This document shows positions 26,051 to 34,023 of a DNA stretch of 64,000 nt, piece by piece. The notes below the pieces were generated by a model. It worked only from the letters and a program-made list of their open reading frames with translations. It searched no databases and was not told the DNA's origin. Both the position numbers and the translations under genes were made by a program. The stretch is from Lentzea flava (GTDB taxonomy: Bacteria > Actinomycetota > Actinomycetes > Mycobacteriales > Pseudonocardiaceae), in the NCBI RefSeq assembly GCF_014648475.1, contig NZ_BMRE01000003.1, forward strand, positions 186,001 to 250,000. The letters run 5' to 3'. Position 1 is the first letter of the stretch, and the number at the start of each line of letters is the position of its first letter.

Positions 26051-26878
26051 ATGGCAGCACGGAAGCACTTGGTGGTGCTGTTGATCCTGTTCACCGCGGC
26101 ATGCACGGCCGCGCAGGACGGCAAGCCCTCGCCGGCACCACGAGCGACTTCCTCTTCGCCTGCCGAGCCGGGTTCGTCCACAAAGGTGCGTGCCGTCCTC
26201 GACGGCCGCACCGTGGAACTGGCCGACGGCACCCGTGCGCGCATCTCGTCGCTCGCCGAGCCGTCCTCCTGCGCTGCCGCCGCCGCGCTGGACTTCACGA
26301 CCAAGACCTTGCTGAACAAGGAAGTTCGCGTCTCCAGCATCACGCCGGGGGAAGTGTCGCTGCTCCTGCCCGACGGCACCGACTTCGCGTTGCTGGCCGT
26401 GCGCAGCGGCATGCTGCGGACCTCCGGCGTGGACGGTGGGCCGCTTGTCGAAGCGGAAACCAAGGCGCAGCAGGCGAAGCTCGGACTGTGGGCGCAGGAA
26501 TGTCCAAAGTCGACACCCGCACCTCCGTCCACCTCCACCACGCCGCCTCCACCGGCGCCCATTTGTGTCGTCGTGTACCGGGTCAACAGTGAATGGCCCG
26601 GCGCGTTCCAGGCCGAGGTGACGGTGCGCAACGTCAGCGGTGCGCTGATCGAGGGCTGGACGCTGCGGTGGCGGTTCGCCGACGGGCAGACCGTGACGCA
26701 GATGTGGAACGCCGCGGTGTCCCAGTCCGGCGCGGACGTGACGGTCACCAACGCCGGCTACACCGCGTTGATCGTGCCCGACGGTTCGGTGTCGCTCGGC
26801 TTCAACGGCTCGGTGACCGGCCCCAACTCGGTGCCGACCGCCTTCACGCTGAACGGCGCTGCCTGCACAACCGGCTGA
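26051..26878 (+). CDS. Lipoprotein with nuclease-like domain and CBM2
   Basis: A 275-residue exported protein. Lipobox FTAAC at residues 14-18, then a Pro/Ser-rich linker. Residues about 43-150 resemble a staphylococcal-nuclease-like fold (KVRAVLDGRTVELADGTRARI ... AETKAQQAKLGLWAQEC), but the usual catalytic Asp/Arg/Glu set is not evident. A Pro/Thr linker leads to residues about 172-275, a family 2 carbohydrate-binding module (CVVVYRVNSEWPGAFQAEVTV, GWTLRWRFADGQ, ending CTTG) with the terminal cysteine pair and aromatic residues. A cellulose- or chitin-binding surface protein is likely; enzymatic activity is doubtful. Confidence 0.75.
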   Translation: MAARKHLVVLLILFTAACTAAQDGKPSPAPRATSSSPAEPGSSTKVRAVLDGRTVELADGTRARISSLAEPSSCAAAAALDFTTKTLLNKEVRVSSITPGEVSLLLPDGTDFALLAVRSGMLRTSGVDGGPLVEAETKAQQAKLGLWAQECPKSTPAPPSTSTTPPPPAPICVVVYRVNSEWPGAFQAEVTVRNVSGALIEGWTLRWRFADGQTVTQMWNAAVSQSGADVTVTNAGYTALIVPDGSVSLGFNGSVTGPNSVPTAFTLNGAACTTG

Positions 26879-26882
26879 GGTC

Positions 26883-26897
26883 TTCCACTCAGTGGAA
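26883..26897. promoter_or_regulatory. 15-bp palindrome before the pca operon
   Basis: TTCCACTCAGTGGAA is a perfect palindrome (7-1-7) 46 bases before the pcaH start. IclR-family regulators of aromatic catabolism use TTCC-N-GGAA type sites. No regulator gene lies next to the operon, so the binding protein would be encoded elsewhere. Confidence 0.6.
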
Positions 26898-26943
26898 ACC
26901 GGTGGTCGACGGGATCCGGTGCGCGTCCCTAGCGTTCGATCCC

Positions 26944-27681
26944 GTGACGACCAGCCAGCACGAGATCAGCGACGAGATCGCGAAGATCCAGGCCGACTCA
27001 CCGAAGGGTGCGCCGCTGCTGGACTTCCCGCCCTACCGCAGCACCCTGCTGCGCCATCCGACCAAGGAACTGCGGCTCGTCGACCCCGAGGGTGCGGAGC
27101 TGCTCGCCCCGGTCTTCGGCCACTCCGACGTCGCGCCGGTCGAAGCCGACCTGACGATCCAGCGCGGCGGCGAGCCCATCGGCGAACGCATCCGCGTGCA
27201 CGGCAGGGTGCTCGACGGCGACGGCCGCCCGGTGCGCCGCCAGCTCGTCGAGATCTGGCAGGCCAACGCCGCCGGTCGCTACTCCCACCAGGGCGACCAG
27301 CATCCAGCGCCGCTGGACCCGCACTTCACCGGCGTCGGCCGCTGCCTCACCGACGACGACGGCTGGTACTCGTTCACGTCGATCAAGCCGGGCCCCTACC
27401 CGTGGCGCAACCACCACAACGCCTGGCGTCCCGCGCACATCCACTTCTCGTTGTTCGGCACCGACTTCACCCAACGACTGATCACGCAGATGTACTTCCC
27501 CGGCGACCAGCTGCTGGCGCTGGACCCGATCGCCCAGTCGATCACCGACCCGGCCGCGCTGTCCCGGCTGATCGCCACCTACGACCACGAGCACTCCGAG
27601 CACGAGTGGCTGCTCGGCTACCGCTGGGACATCGTGCTGACCGGCAGCCACGCGACCTACCTGGAGCCGTCCGATGACTGA
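26944..27681 (+). CDS. pcaH: Protocatechuate 3,4-dioxygenase beta subunit
   Basis: Opens the ring of protocatechuate to 3-carboxy-cis,cis-muconate together with PcaG. The 245-residue subunit starts at the GTG at 26944. The non-haem Fe(III) ligands of the family are found as Tyr in AAGRYSHQGD, Tyr in PGPYPWRNHHNAWR and two His in RPAHIHFSLFG. An N-terminal helical extension precedes the beta-barrel (VHGRVLDGDGRPVRRQLVEIW). First gene of the eight-gene operon; its end overlaps pcaG by eight bases. A TAGCGT hexamer about 12 bases before the start suggests a nearly leaderless message. Confidence 0.95.
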   Translation: MTTSQHEISDEIAKIQADSPKGAPLLDFPPYRSTLLRHPTKELRLVDPEGAELLAPVFGHSDVAPVEADLTIQRGGEPIGERIRVHGRVLDGDGRPVRRQLVEIWQANAAGRYSHQGDQHPAPLDPHFTGVGRCLTDDDGWYSFTSIKPGPYPWRNHHNAWRPAHIHFSLFGTDFTQRLITQMYFPGDQLLALDPIAQSITDPAALSRLIATYDHEHSEHEWLLGYRWDIVLTGSHATYLEPSDD

Positions 27682-28165
27682 AACCCCTGGCCAGACGGTC
27701 GGGCCGTTCTTCCACCACGCGCTCGCCTATCCCGGCGACTCCGAGCTGGTGCCCTTCGGCTCGGCGGGGTCCGTGGTGCTGCACGGGTACGTCCACGACG
27801 GCGCCGGGGACCCCGTGCCGGACGCGATGATCGAGATCCGGCAGGCCGACGCGTCCGGCGTGGTGCCTGCCGTCGGCGGCTCGCTGCGGCGGGGCGGGGC
27901 GGCCTTCACGGGCTGGGGCCGGTCCTGCACGGACGCGGCAGGGCACTACTGGTTCAGCACGGTCGAGCCCGGCCTGCCGTTCTTCGCGGTGACGGTGTTC
28001 GCCCGCGGGCTGCTCGACCGGTTGTTCACGCGCATCTACCTGCCGGACGCCCCCGGCGCGATGGAGGGCCTGATCGCCACGCGGGAGGCGGACGGCCGTC
28101 TCCGGTTCGACATCCACCTGCAGGGGCCGTCCGAGACGGTGTTCCTCACCTTCCCGCGGACCTGA
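27674..28165 (+). CDS. pcaG: Protocatechuate 3,4-dioxygenase alpha subunit
   Basis: A 163-residue alpha subunit: TPGQTVGPFFHHALAYPGDSELVP at the start, then the shared beta-barrel core HGYVHDGAGDPVPDAMIEIRQAD and a C-terminal FDIHLQG strand. It lacks the iron ligands carried by the beta subunit and shapes the active site. Overlaps pcaH by eight bases and is followed by pcaB after two bases. Confidence 0.93.
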   Translation: MTETPGQTVGPFFHHALAYPGDSELVPFGSAGSVVLHGYVHDGAGDPVPDAMIEIRQADASGVVPAVGGSLRRGGAAFTGWGRSCTDAAGHYWFSTVEPGLPFFAVTVFARGLLDRLFTRIYLPDAPGAMEGLIATREADGRLRFDIHLQGPSETVFLTFPRT

Positions 28166-28167
28166 TC

Positions 28168-29283
28168 GTGCTGCCGGGGTCGTATCGCGCTGCCGGACTG
28201 GTGGAGGACGCCGCGCTGGTCAGGGCGATGCTGGACGTCGAGGTCGCGTGGGCTCGGGTGCTCGGGACCGAGGTCTCGCTCGGGTCGTGGGAGCCCTCGC
28301 TGGATCCCGTCGAGGTCGAGGCGGCGGGCAATCCGGTGCTGCCGCTGGTCTCGGCCCTGCGGGAACGGGTCACCGGAACTGTCCACACCGGACTGACCAG
28401 TCAGGACGTGCTGGACACGGCGTTGATGGTGCTGGCCCGCCGCGTGCTGGGCCGGGTGTCCGGGGATCTGCGGCTGGTGGGCTCGGCGCTCGCCCGGCTG
28501 GCCGGCGAGCACCGGTCGAGCGTGATGGCCGGGCGGACGCTGACGCAGTTCGCCGTGCCGATCACGTTCGGGCTGAAGGCCGCCCGGTGGCTGGTGGGTG
28601 TGCTGGACGTCCTCGACGAACTGGACGTGGTGTCGCGCACCCTGCCGGTGCAGTGCGGAGGTGCGGCAGGGACGTTGTCCAAGGCGGCGTCGGTCGTGGA
28701 CCCGATCGCGGCTGCCGCCCAGTTCGCGGACCACCTGGGACTGGTGTGGCCCGGCCTGCCCTGGCACACCTACCGCGCTCCGGTCACGAAGCTCGGCGAC
28801 GCGTTGGTGCGCACGTGCGACGCGCTCGGCGTGATGGCCGCGGATCTGCTCACGCTGGGACGGCCGGAGATCGGCGAGGTGCGCGAGGGTGCGGTGGCCG
28901 GGCGGGGTGGCTCGTCGACCATGCCGCACAAGCGGAACCCGGTGTTGTCGGTGCTGGTGAACAGCGCCGCGTTGCAGGCTCCGCAGCTGGGAGCCCAGCT
29001 GCACTTGTGTTCGGCGCGGGCCGTGGACGAACGGCCTGACGGCGCCTGGCACGCGGAGTGGCCGGCGTTGCGCGCGTTGCTGGAGCTGACGGTCGTGGCG
29101 GCGTCGCAGGCGGCTGAACTGGTCGAGGGGCTCGAGGTGCACGCGGACGTGATGGCGCGCCGGGCCGCCGACGCCGCCGGCGAGCTGCTGGCCGAGCGGG
29201 GTGGCGGGACGGATCCGGCCTCGTATCTCGGGGCGGCCGAGTCGTTCGTGGACGAGGTGCTGAAGCGGTGGGAGGCGAGGTGA
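28168..29283 (+). CDS. pcaB: 3-Carboxy-cis,cis-muconate cycloisomerase
   Basis: Lactonises carboxymuconate to 4-carboxymuconolactone. The 371-residue protein belongs to the fumarase/aspartase superfamily; the signature loop GGSSTMPHKRNPVLSV is at about residues 246-261 and the conserved TGLTSQDVLDTALM segment at about 72-85. It is shorter than the 450-residue proteobacterial enzymes at the C-terminus, as is usual in actinobacteria. GTG start at 28168; the last bases overlap the pcaD start. Confidence 0.93.
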   Translation: MLPGSYRAAGLVEDAALVRAMLDVEVAWARVLGTEVSLGSWEPSLDPVEVEAAGNPVLPLVSALRERVTGTVHTGLTSQDVLDTALMVLARRVLGRVSGDLRLVGSALARLAGEHRSSVMAGRTLTQFAVPITFGLKAARWLVGVLDVLDELDVVSRTLPVQCGGAAGTLSKAASVVDPIAAAAQFADHLGLVWPGLPWHTYRAPVTKLGDALVRTCDALGVMAADLLTLGRPEIGEVREGAVAGRGGSSTMPHKRNPVLSVLVNSAALQAPQLGAQLHLCSARAVDERPDGAWHAEWPALRALLELTVVAASQAAELVEGLEVHADVMARRAADAAGELLAERGGGTDPASYLGAAESFVDEVLKRWEAR

Positions 29284-30017
29284 CGCTGGCCTTGACGAGA
29301 CTCGCCGGTGCGGAGGACTCGGAGCGGCTGCTGGTCGTCGGGCCTTCGCTGGGAACGTCCGTCGCCCTGCTGTGGCGGGACTGCGCAAGGGCGCTGAGCG
29401 GGTTCGAGGTGATCGGCTGGGATCTGCCCGGCCACGGCTCCGGCACACCGGCCGCGGAGCCGTTCACCGTGCAGGACATCGCCGACGAGCTGACAGGTCG
29501 CGTCGAGGCGTTGGCCGGTGGAAGGCCCGTCGCGTATGCCGGTGTGTCGTTCGGCGGCGCTGTCGGGTTCGAACTGGCGACGCGTGCCGGGAGTCCGTTC
29601 GAGACGCTCGTGTGCATCGGGGCGGCGCCGCGGATCGGCGAGCCGGCGATGTGGCGGGAGCGGGCCGCGCTGGTGCGCAGGGCAGGGACGCCGGTGATGG
29701 TCGAGGGATCGGCGCAGCGGTGGTTCGCGCCGGGGTTCGTCGAGCGGGCGCCACAGGTCGCCGGGGCGTTGCTGCGGGCGTTGGCCGACGCGGACCAGGA
29801 GTCGTACGCGCTGGCGTGCGAGGCGTTGGGCCGCTACCGGGCAGGCGACGCGGTGAAGCCCGTGCGGGTGTTGGTCGGAGAGCACGACGTCGTGGTGTCG
29901 CCGGAGACGGCCGACCGGGTGCTCGCGGGCTGCGGGCACCTGCCGCCCGCAGAGGATCCGGCGGGCGTGGCGGCGGTGTTGATCGAGGAGATGCGGTGTC
30001 CTACGACGACGGCATGA
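29280..30017 (+). CDS. pcaD: 3-Oxoadipate enol-lactonase
   Basis: A 245-residue alpha/beta hydrolase that hydrolyses the enol-lactone to 3-oxoadipate. Nucleophile Ser in AYAGVSFGGAVGFEL, Asp in VLVGEHDVVVSP, His in AGCGHLPPAEDP. The start is the GTG at 29280 with GGAGG upstream, overlapping the pcaB stop. In many actinobacteria PcaD is fused to PcaC (PcaL); here they are separate genes overlapping by 22 bases, which looks like an unfused form of the same arrangement. Confidence 0.92.
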   Translation: MTLALTRLAGAEDSERLLVVGPSLGTSVALLWRDCARALSGFEVIGWDLPGHGSGTPAAEPFTVQDIADELTGRVEALAGGRPVAYAGVSFGGAVGFELATRAGSPFETLVCIGAAPRIGEPAMWRERAALVRRAGTPVMVEGSAQRWFAPGFVERAPQVAGALLRALADADQESYALACEALGRYRAGDAVKPVRVLVGEHDVVVSPETADRVLAGCGHLPPAEDPAGVAAVLIEEMRCPTTTA

Positions 30018-30355
30018 AGGTGCGGCGCGAGGTGCTCGGGGACGCGCACGTGGACCGGGCGGCGCCGGACGAGTTCACGCGGGACTTCCAGGACTTCATC
30101 ACGCGGTACGCGTGGGGCGAGATCTGGACGCGGCCGGGGCTGGACCGGCGGATGCGGAGTGCGATCACGCTGACGGCGTTGATCGCGCGGGGACATTGGG
30201 AAGAACTCGCGCTGCACGTGAAGGCGGCGCGGCGCAACGGGTTGAGCGTCGAGGAGATCGGTGAGGTGATCCTGCAGAGCGCGATCTACTGCGGGGTTCC
30301 CTCTGCCAACCACGCGTTCTCGGTCGCGCGGCAGGCCCTGAAGGAGGAGGCGTGA
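29996..30355 (+). CDS. pcaC: 4-Carboxymuconolactone decarboxylase
   Basis: Removes CO2 from carboxymuconolactone. The helical 119-residue protein has the AhpD-like core: GMKVRREVLGDAHVDRA, TRYAWGEIWTRPGLDRRMRS, ITLTALIARGHWEELALH and EVILQSAIYCGVPSANHAF. GAGGAG five bases before the GTG at 29996 supports that start over the ATG at 30014. The 22-base overlap with pcaD implies coupled translation. Confidence 0.93.
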   Translation: MSYDDGMKVRREVLGDAHVDRAAPDEFTRDFQDFITRYAWGEIWTRPGLDRRMRSAITLTALIARGHWEELALHVKAARRNGLSVEEIGEVILQSAIYCGVPSANHAFSVARQALKEEA

Positions 30356-30996
30356 ACGCGCTGGAGGCCGTGGCGGACACGGCGGACGGGTCGACCGTGC
30401 TGATCGGCGGGTTCGGGCCTGCCGGGGAGCCCGTACAGCTGATCGAGGCGCTGCTCGACAGCGGGGCGAAGGAGCTGACGGTGGTCAGCAACAACGCCGG
30501 CTCCGGCGAGACCGGAATCGCTGCCCTGATCAGGGAGAAGCGGGTGGTGAAGATCGTGTGCTCGTATCCGCGGCAGGTCGACTCGCGGCACTTCGACGAG
30601 GCGTACCGGGCCGGGCGGCTCGAGCTCGACCTGGTGCCGCAGGGCAACCTCGCCGAACGGATCCGGGCAGGTGGCGCGGGCATCGGGGCGTTCTTCACGC
30701 CGACCGGCTACGGGACGATGCTGGCGGAGGGCAAGGAAACCCGCGTGATCGACGGCAAGGGGTACGTGCTGGAGTACCCGATCAAGGGCGACCTGGCGCT
30801 CGTCAAGGCGCACCGGGCGGACCGGTTCGGCAACCTCGTCTACCGCAAGACGGGCAGGAACTTCGGGCCGATCATGGCCGCCGCCGCGACCACGACCGTC
30901 GTGCAGGTCGAGGAGTTCGGGGAGATCGACCCGGAACACGTCGTCACGCCGGGCATCTACGTCAACCGGATCGTCCACATCGGACGTGCGGCATGA
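30352..30996 (+). CDS. pcaI: 3-Oxoadipate CoA-transferase subunit A
   Basis: Alpha subunit (214 residues) of the succinyl-CoA:3-oxoadipate CoA-transferase. The CoA-binding loop GGFGPAGEPVQLIEAL is at about residues 18-33 and the typical SNNAGSG segment at about 46-52. GTG start overlapping pcaC by four bases. With PcaJ it activates 3-oxoadipate to its CoA thioester. The thiolase gene pcaF is not in the window after pcaJ, so the last step must be encoded elsewhere. Confidence 0.92.
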   Translation: MNALEAVADTADGSTVLIGGFGPAGEPVQLIEALLDSGAKELTVVSNNAGSGETGIAALIREKRVVKIVCSYPRQVDSRHFDEAYRAGRLELDLVPQGNLAERIRAGGAGIGAFFTPTGYGTMLAEGKETRVIDGKGYVLEYPIKGDLALVKAHRADRFGNLVYRKTGRNFGPIMAAAATTTVVQVEEFGEIDPEHVVTPGIYVNRIVHIGRAA

Positions 30997-31628
30997 TCGA
31001 CCGGCAGACGCTCGCGAAGCTGGTCGCGGCGGACATCCCGGCCGGGGCGTTCGTGAACCTCGGCATCGGCCAGCCCACCGAGGTCGCTGACCACCTCGCG
31101 CCGGACAGCGCAGTGGTGCTGCACACCGAGAACGGCATGCTCGGGATGGGCCCGCAGGCGCACGGCGACGACGTCGACCTCGACCTGATCAACGCCGGCA
31201 AGATCCCCGTCACGGAGCTGCCGGGGGCGTCGTACTTCCACCACGCCGACTCGTTCGCGATGATGCGCGGCGGCCACCTCGACGTGTGCGTGCTCGGCGC
31301 GTACCAGGTCTCGGCGCGGGGCGACCTCGCGAACTGGCACAGCGGGGCACCCGACGCGATCCCCGCGGTCGGTGGCGCGATGGACCTCGCGGTGGGCGCC
31401 AAGCAGGTGTTCGTGATGATGAACCTGCTGACCCGCGACGGAAAGCCGAAACTGCTGCCGGAGTGCACGTACCCGCTCACCGGGCTGCGCTGCGTCAGCC
31501 GCGTCTACACCGACCTCGCGACCTTCCTGATCACCGAGAACGGCGTCGTCGTGCGCGACCTGCACGGTGTCGAGTTCGCCGATCTCCAGTCGTTGCTGGA
31601 CGTCCCGCTCACCGAGGAGCTGTCATGA
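30993..31628 (+). CDS. pcaJ: 3-Oxoadipate CoA-transferase subunit B
   Basis: Beta subunit (211 residues). The catalytic glutamate is in LHTENGMLGMGP (about residue 48), and GIGQPTEVADHL and GGHLDVCVLGAYQVSARGDLANW are family landmarks. Start ATG overlaps the pcaI stop by four bases and its own stop overlaps pobA, so expression of the whole operon is coupled. Confidence 0.93.
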   Translation: MIDRQTLAKLVAADIPAGAFVNLGIGQPTEVADHLAPDSAVVLHTENGMLGMGPQAHGDDVDLDLINAGKIPVTELPGASYFHHADSFAMMRGGHLDVCVLGAYQVSARGDLANWHSGAPDAIPAVGGAMDLAVGAKQVFVMMNLLTRDGKPKLLPECTYPLTGLRCVSRVYTDLATFLITENGVVVRDLHGVEFADLQSLLDVPLTEELS

Positions 31629-32806
31629 CGCGCACCCAGGTCGGCATCGTCGGCGCGGGACCGGCCGGGCTGATGCTCTCGCACCTGTTGTCCCTCAACG
31701 GAATCGACAGCGTCGTGGTCGACTTCCGGACACGGCTGGAAATCGAGAACACCGTCCGTGCGGGCATTCTGGAGGCCGACAGCGCCCGGTTGCTCGTCGA
31801 CACCGGGGTGTCCGATCGCGTGCTGCGCGACGGACATCCGCACGAGGGCATCGACCTGCGGTTCGGCGGCGAGAGCCATCGCATCGACTTCCGCGCGCTG
31901 GTGGGCGAGTCGGTGTGGCTGTACCCGCAGACCGACGTGTTCGTGGACCTGGCCAACGCACGCGAGCGCGACGGCGGCGACGTGCGGTTCGGCGTCAGCG
32001 ACACGGCGGTCGACATCACCGAGCCCGCGATCCGGTTCACCGACAGCGACGGCGTCCGCCGGGAGGTGCGCTGCGATCTGCTCGTCGGTGCCGACGGCTC
32101 ACGGTCGATCTGCCGAGCTCAGGTACCGGAATCCGTGCGCACCCACAGCTTCCGCGAGTACCCGTTCGCCTGGTTCGGGATCATCACCGAGGCCCCGCGC
32201 AGCGCACCCGAGCTGATCTACTCGCACTCGCCGCGCGGGTTCGCGTTGATCAGCCAGCGCACCGAGACCCACCAGCGCATGTACTTCCAGTGCGACCCGG
32301 AGACCGATCCCGACTCGTGGTCGGCCGACCGGATCTGGGAGGAGCTGCAGGCACGGGTCGCGGGCCCCGACGGCTTCACGCTGAAGGAAGGTCCGATCAC
32401 CGAGAAGACGGTGCTGCGCTTCCGGTCATTCGTCGCGGAACCGATGCGCCACGGCCCTTTGCTGCTCGCGGGCGACGCCGCCCACACGGTGCCGCCGACC
32501 GGCGCGAAGGGCCTCAACCTGGCGCTGCAGGACGTCCGCGTGCTGGCGGAGCTCATCGAACGCGCGCTGCTGAAGAACGACGGCGACGCCCTGGACGAGT
32601 ACGGCCCGCGAGCGCTGGACCGCGTGTGGAAGGCGCAGCACTTCTCGTACTGGATGACGACCATGCTGCACGCGCTGCCGGGAGCGACCGACTTCGACGT
32701 GCGGCGCCAGCTCGGTGAGCTGGCGTCCGTGGTCGGGTCGGAGGCGGGGTCGCGGTTCCTGGCGGAGGGGTACACCGGCTGCTGGCCCGTGTCACAACGG
32801 AAGTAG
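31625..32806 (+). CDS. pobA: 4-Hydroxybenzoate 3-monooxygenase
   Basis: Makes protocatechuate from 4-hydroxybenzoate using NAD(P)H and O2. The 393-residue flavoprotein has the FAD motif VGIVGAGPAGLMLSHLLS, the family DLLVGADGSRS strand at about residue 150-160 and GDAAHTVPPTGAKGLNLA at about 285-302. Substrate-contacting Tyr/Arg residues of the family lie in the RGFALISQRTE/YFQ strands. Last gene of the operon, so the cluster handles 4-hydroxybenzoate down to 3-oxoadipyl-CoA. Its 3' end overlaps convergent moeA by 15 bases. Confidence 0.93.
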   Translation: MTRTQVGIVGAGPAGLMLSHLLSLNGIDSVVVDFRTRLEIENTVRAGILEADSARLLVDTGVSDRVLRDGHPHEGIDLRFGGESHRIDFRALVGESVWLYPQTDVFVDLANARERDGGDVRFGVSDTAVDITEPAIRFTDSDGVRREVRCDLLVGADGSRSICRAQVPESVRTHSFREYPFAWFGIITEAPRSAPELIYSHSPRGFALISQRTETHQRMYFQCDPETDPDSWSADRIWEELQARVAGPDGFTLKEGPITEKTVLRFRSFVAEPMRHGPLLLAGDAAHTVPPTGAKGLNLALQDVRVLAELIERALLKNDGDALDEYGPRALDRVWKAQHFSYWMTTMLHALPGATDFDVRRQLGELASVVGSEAGSRFLAEGYTGCWPVSQRK

Positions 32807-33961
32807 CTCGACCTCGCCGGCGCCGTGACCGGGCGGGATGACCGCGAGGGCGTCGGCCAGCGCGGCGCCCCACAGCGAGCCTGGCCGGTCGTGGCCTGTC
32901 GGGATCCCGGTTCTGGTGACCGGGATCAGGCGGGTGTCTGTGGAGTGCGCGCCTGCGTTCAGTGTGGCGGTGATCGGTGGACGGATCGCGTGGCCGCCCA
33001 GGGTGTCGAGCAGGGGGCGGAGCAGGGTGAGGGCGGCGGCGAGTGCGGCGAACGGGTTGCCCGGCAGGCCGATCACGTGGCGGCCGTCGGGGAGGGCGGC
33101 GAGCAGCATCGGGTGACCGGGGCGGCAGGCCACGCCGCTGACGAGGATGTCCGCGTCCAGTTCGTGGAGGACTCGTCGCAAGTGATCGGCAGGGCCGACG
33201 GAGGTCGCGCCGCAGGTGACGAGGACGTCGGCTCTGGCGGATGTCAGCGCATCCGTCAGAGCGGACGGGTCGTCACGCAGGTGAACGGTGCCGAGCAGGT
33301 CCGCTCCAGCGAGCAGACCGGGCAGCATCGGGCCGATCGCGTCACGGACCCGGCCTGGGCGCGGCGGGCCGGAGTGGAGGAGTTCGTCGCCCGTCACGAC
33401 CACGGCCACGCGGGGCCGGCGGTGGACCAGGAGGGTGTCGTGGCCCGCGCCCGCCGCCAGGCCCAGCACGGCAGGGGTGACGGCGGAACCTGCGGGGACG
33501 AGTTCGTCGCCGGCTGACCAGTCCTCGCCACGGCGGCGGATGTGTTTGCCCACCACGGCCTCGCCGTGCAGCCGCGAACCCTCGACCGAACACACCTCGA
33601 CCGGGACCACCGAGTCCGCCCCGCCCGGCACCGGCGCTCCCGTCGCCACCCCGAACGCCTCACCAGCCCGGATCATCCCCGGCACCGGCTCACCGGTGGC
33701 CGCCCTGCCCGGCACCGGCGCTCCCGTCGCCCCAGGCACCGGATCACCGGCAGCCACCCGCCCCACGACAGTCCACGGCCCAGACCCGGCGACCGCGTAC
33801 CCGTCCATCGCCGACGTGTCACAGGCCGGCTGACTCGCCAAGGCCCGCACCCCGGACGCAAGGGCGAGGCCCAGCGCGTCGGCGAGCGCGACCTCGACGG
33901 CCTCCAGCGGCTTGACCGCCTCGCGTGCCGTCTGGCGGGCGAGATTCCAGGGCATGGTCAT
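32792..33961 (-). CDS. moeA: Molybdopterin molybdotransferase
   Basis: Inserts molybdate into adenylylated molybdopterin to give Moco. The 389-residue protein has DTSAMDGYAV (residues 48-57), the PRVAVVVTGDEL strand (about 195) and VTCGATSVGPADHLRRVL (about 258), and ends with the domain IV barrel. An extra segment of about 30 residues made of (A)TGxPVPG repeats sits at residues about 72-105 in a loop of domain II. The gene is divergent from oxlT over an operator-like site; a Mo-dependent formate dehydrogenase in the same set explains its presence. Confidence 0.92.
   Translation of the reverse strand: MTMPWNLARQTAREAVKPLEAVEVALADALGLALASGVRALASQPACDTSAMDGYAVAGSGPWTVVGRVAAGDPVPGATGAPVPGRAATGEPVPGMIRAGEAFGVATGAPVPGGADSVVPVEVCSVEGSRLHGEAVVGKHIRRRGEDWSAGDELVPAGSAVTPAVLGLAAGAGHDTLLVHRRPRVAVVVTGDELLHSGPPRPGRVRDAIGPMLPGLLAGADLLGTVHLRDDPSALTDALTSARADVLVTCGATSVGPADHLRRVLHELDADILVSGVACRPGHPMLLAALPDGRHVIGLPGNPFAALAAALTLLRPLLDTLGGHAIRPPITATLNAGAHSTDTRLIPVTRTGIPTGHDRPGSLWGAALADALAVIPPGHGAGEVELLPL
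33623..33752. repeat. Short in-frame repeats inside moeA
   Basis: A 25-base stretch starting GCCCGGCACCGGCGCTCCCG occurs identically at 33623-33647 and 33707-33731, 84 bases (28 codons) apart, with weaker copies at about 33677 and 33733. They encode the TGAPVPG/TGEPVPG/AGDPVPG repeats of MoeA and look like a slippage expansion. Confidence 0.8.
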
Positions 33962-33980
33962 CAGGGCTCCCGTGGTATAG

Positions 33981-34003
33981 CCTACCTCATACTGTATGCA
34001 ATC
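33981..34003. promoter_or_regulatory. GntR-regulon operator 1 (moeA/oxlT)
   Basis: CTCATACTGTATGCAATC with five preceding bases CCTAC forms a 23-base block that differs from operator 2 at 50435 in one base. The core CATAC-T-GTATG is a perfect palindrome. It lies 20 bases after the moeA start on one side and 20 bases before the oxlT ATG on the other; TATAGC just upstream could be a -10 box for oxlT. Confidence 0.85.
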
Positions 34004-34023
34004 CTCGGAACGGGGTGAAGGGC

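Noticed and set aside
33623..33752. Regularly spaced repeats considered as a CRISPR-like array
   Set aside because: They lie in frame inside moeA, are diverged except for one pair, and encode a coherent peptide repeat.
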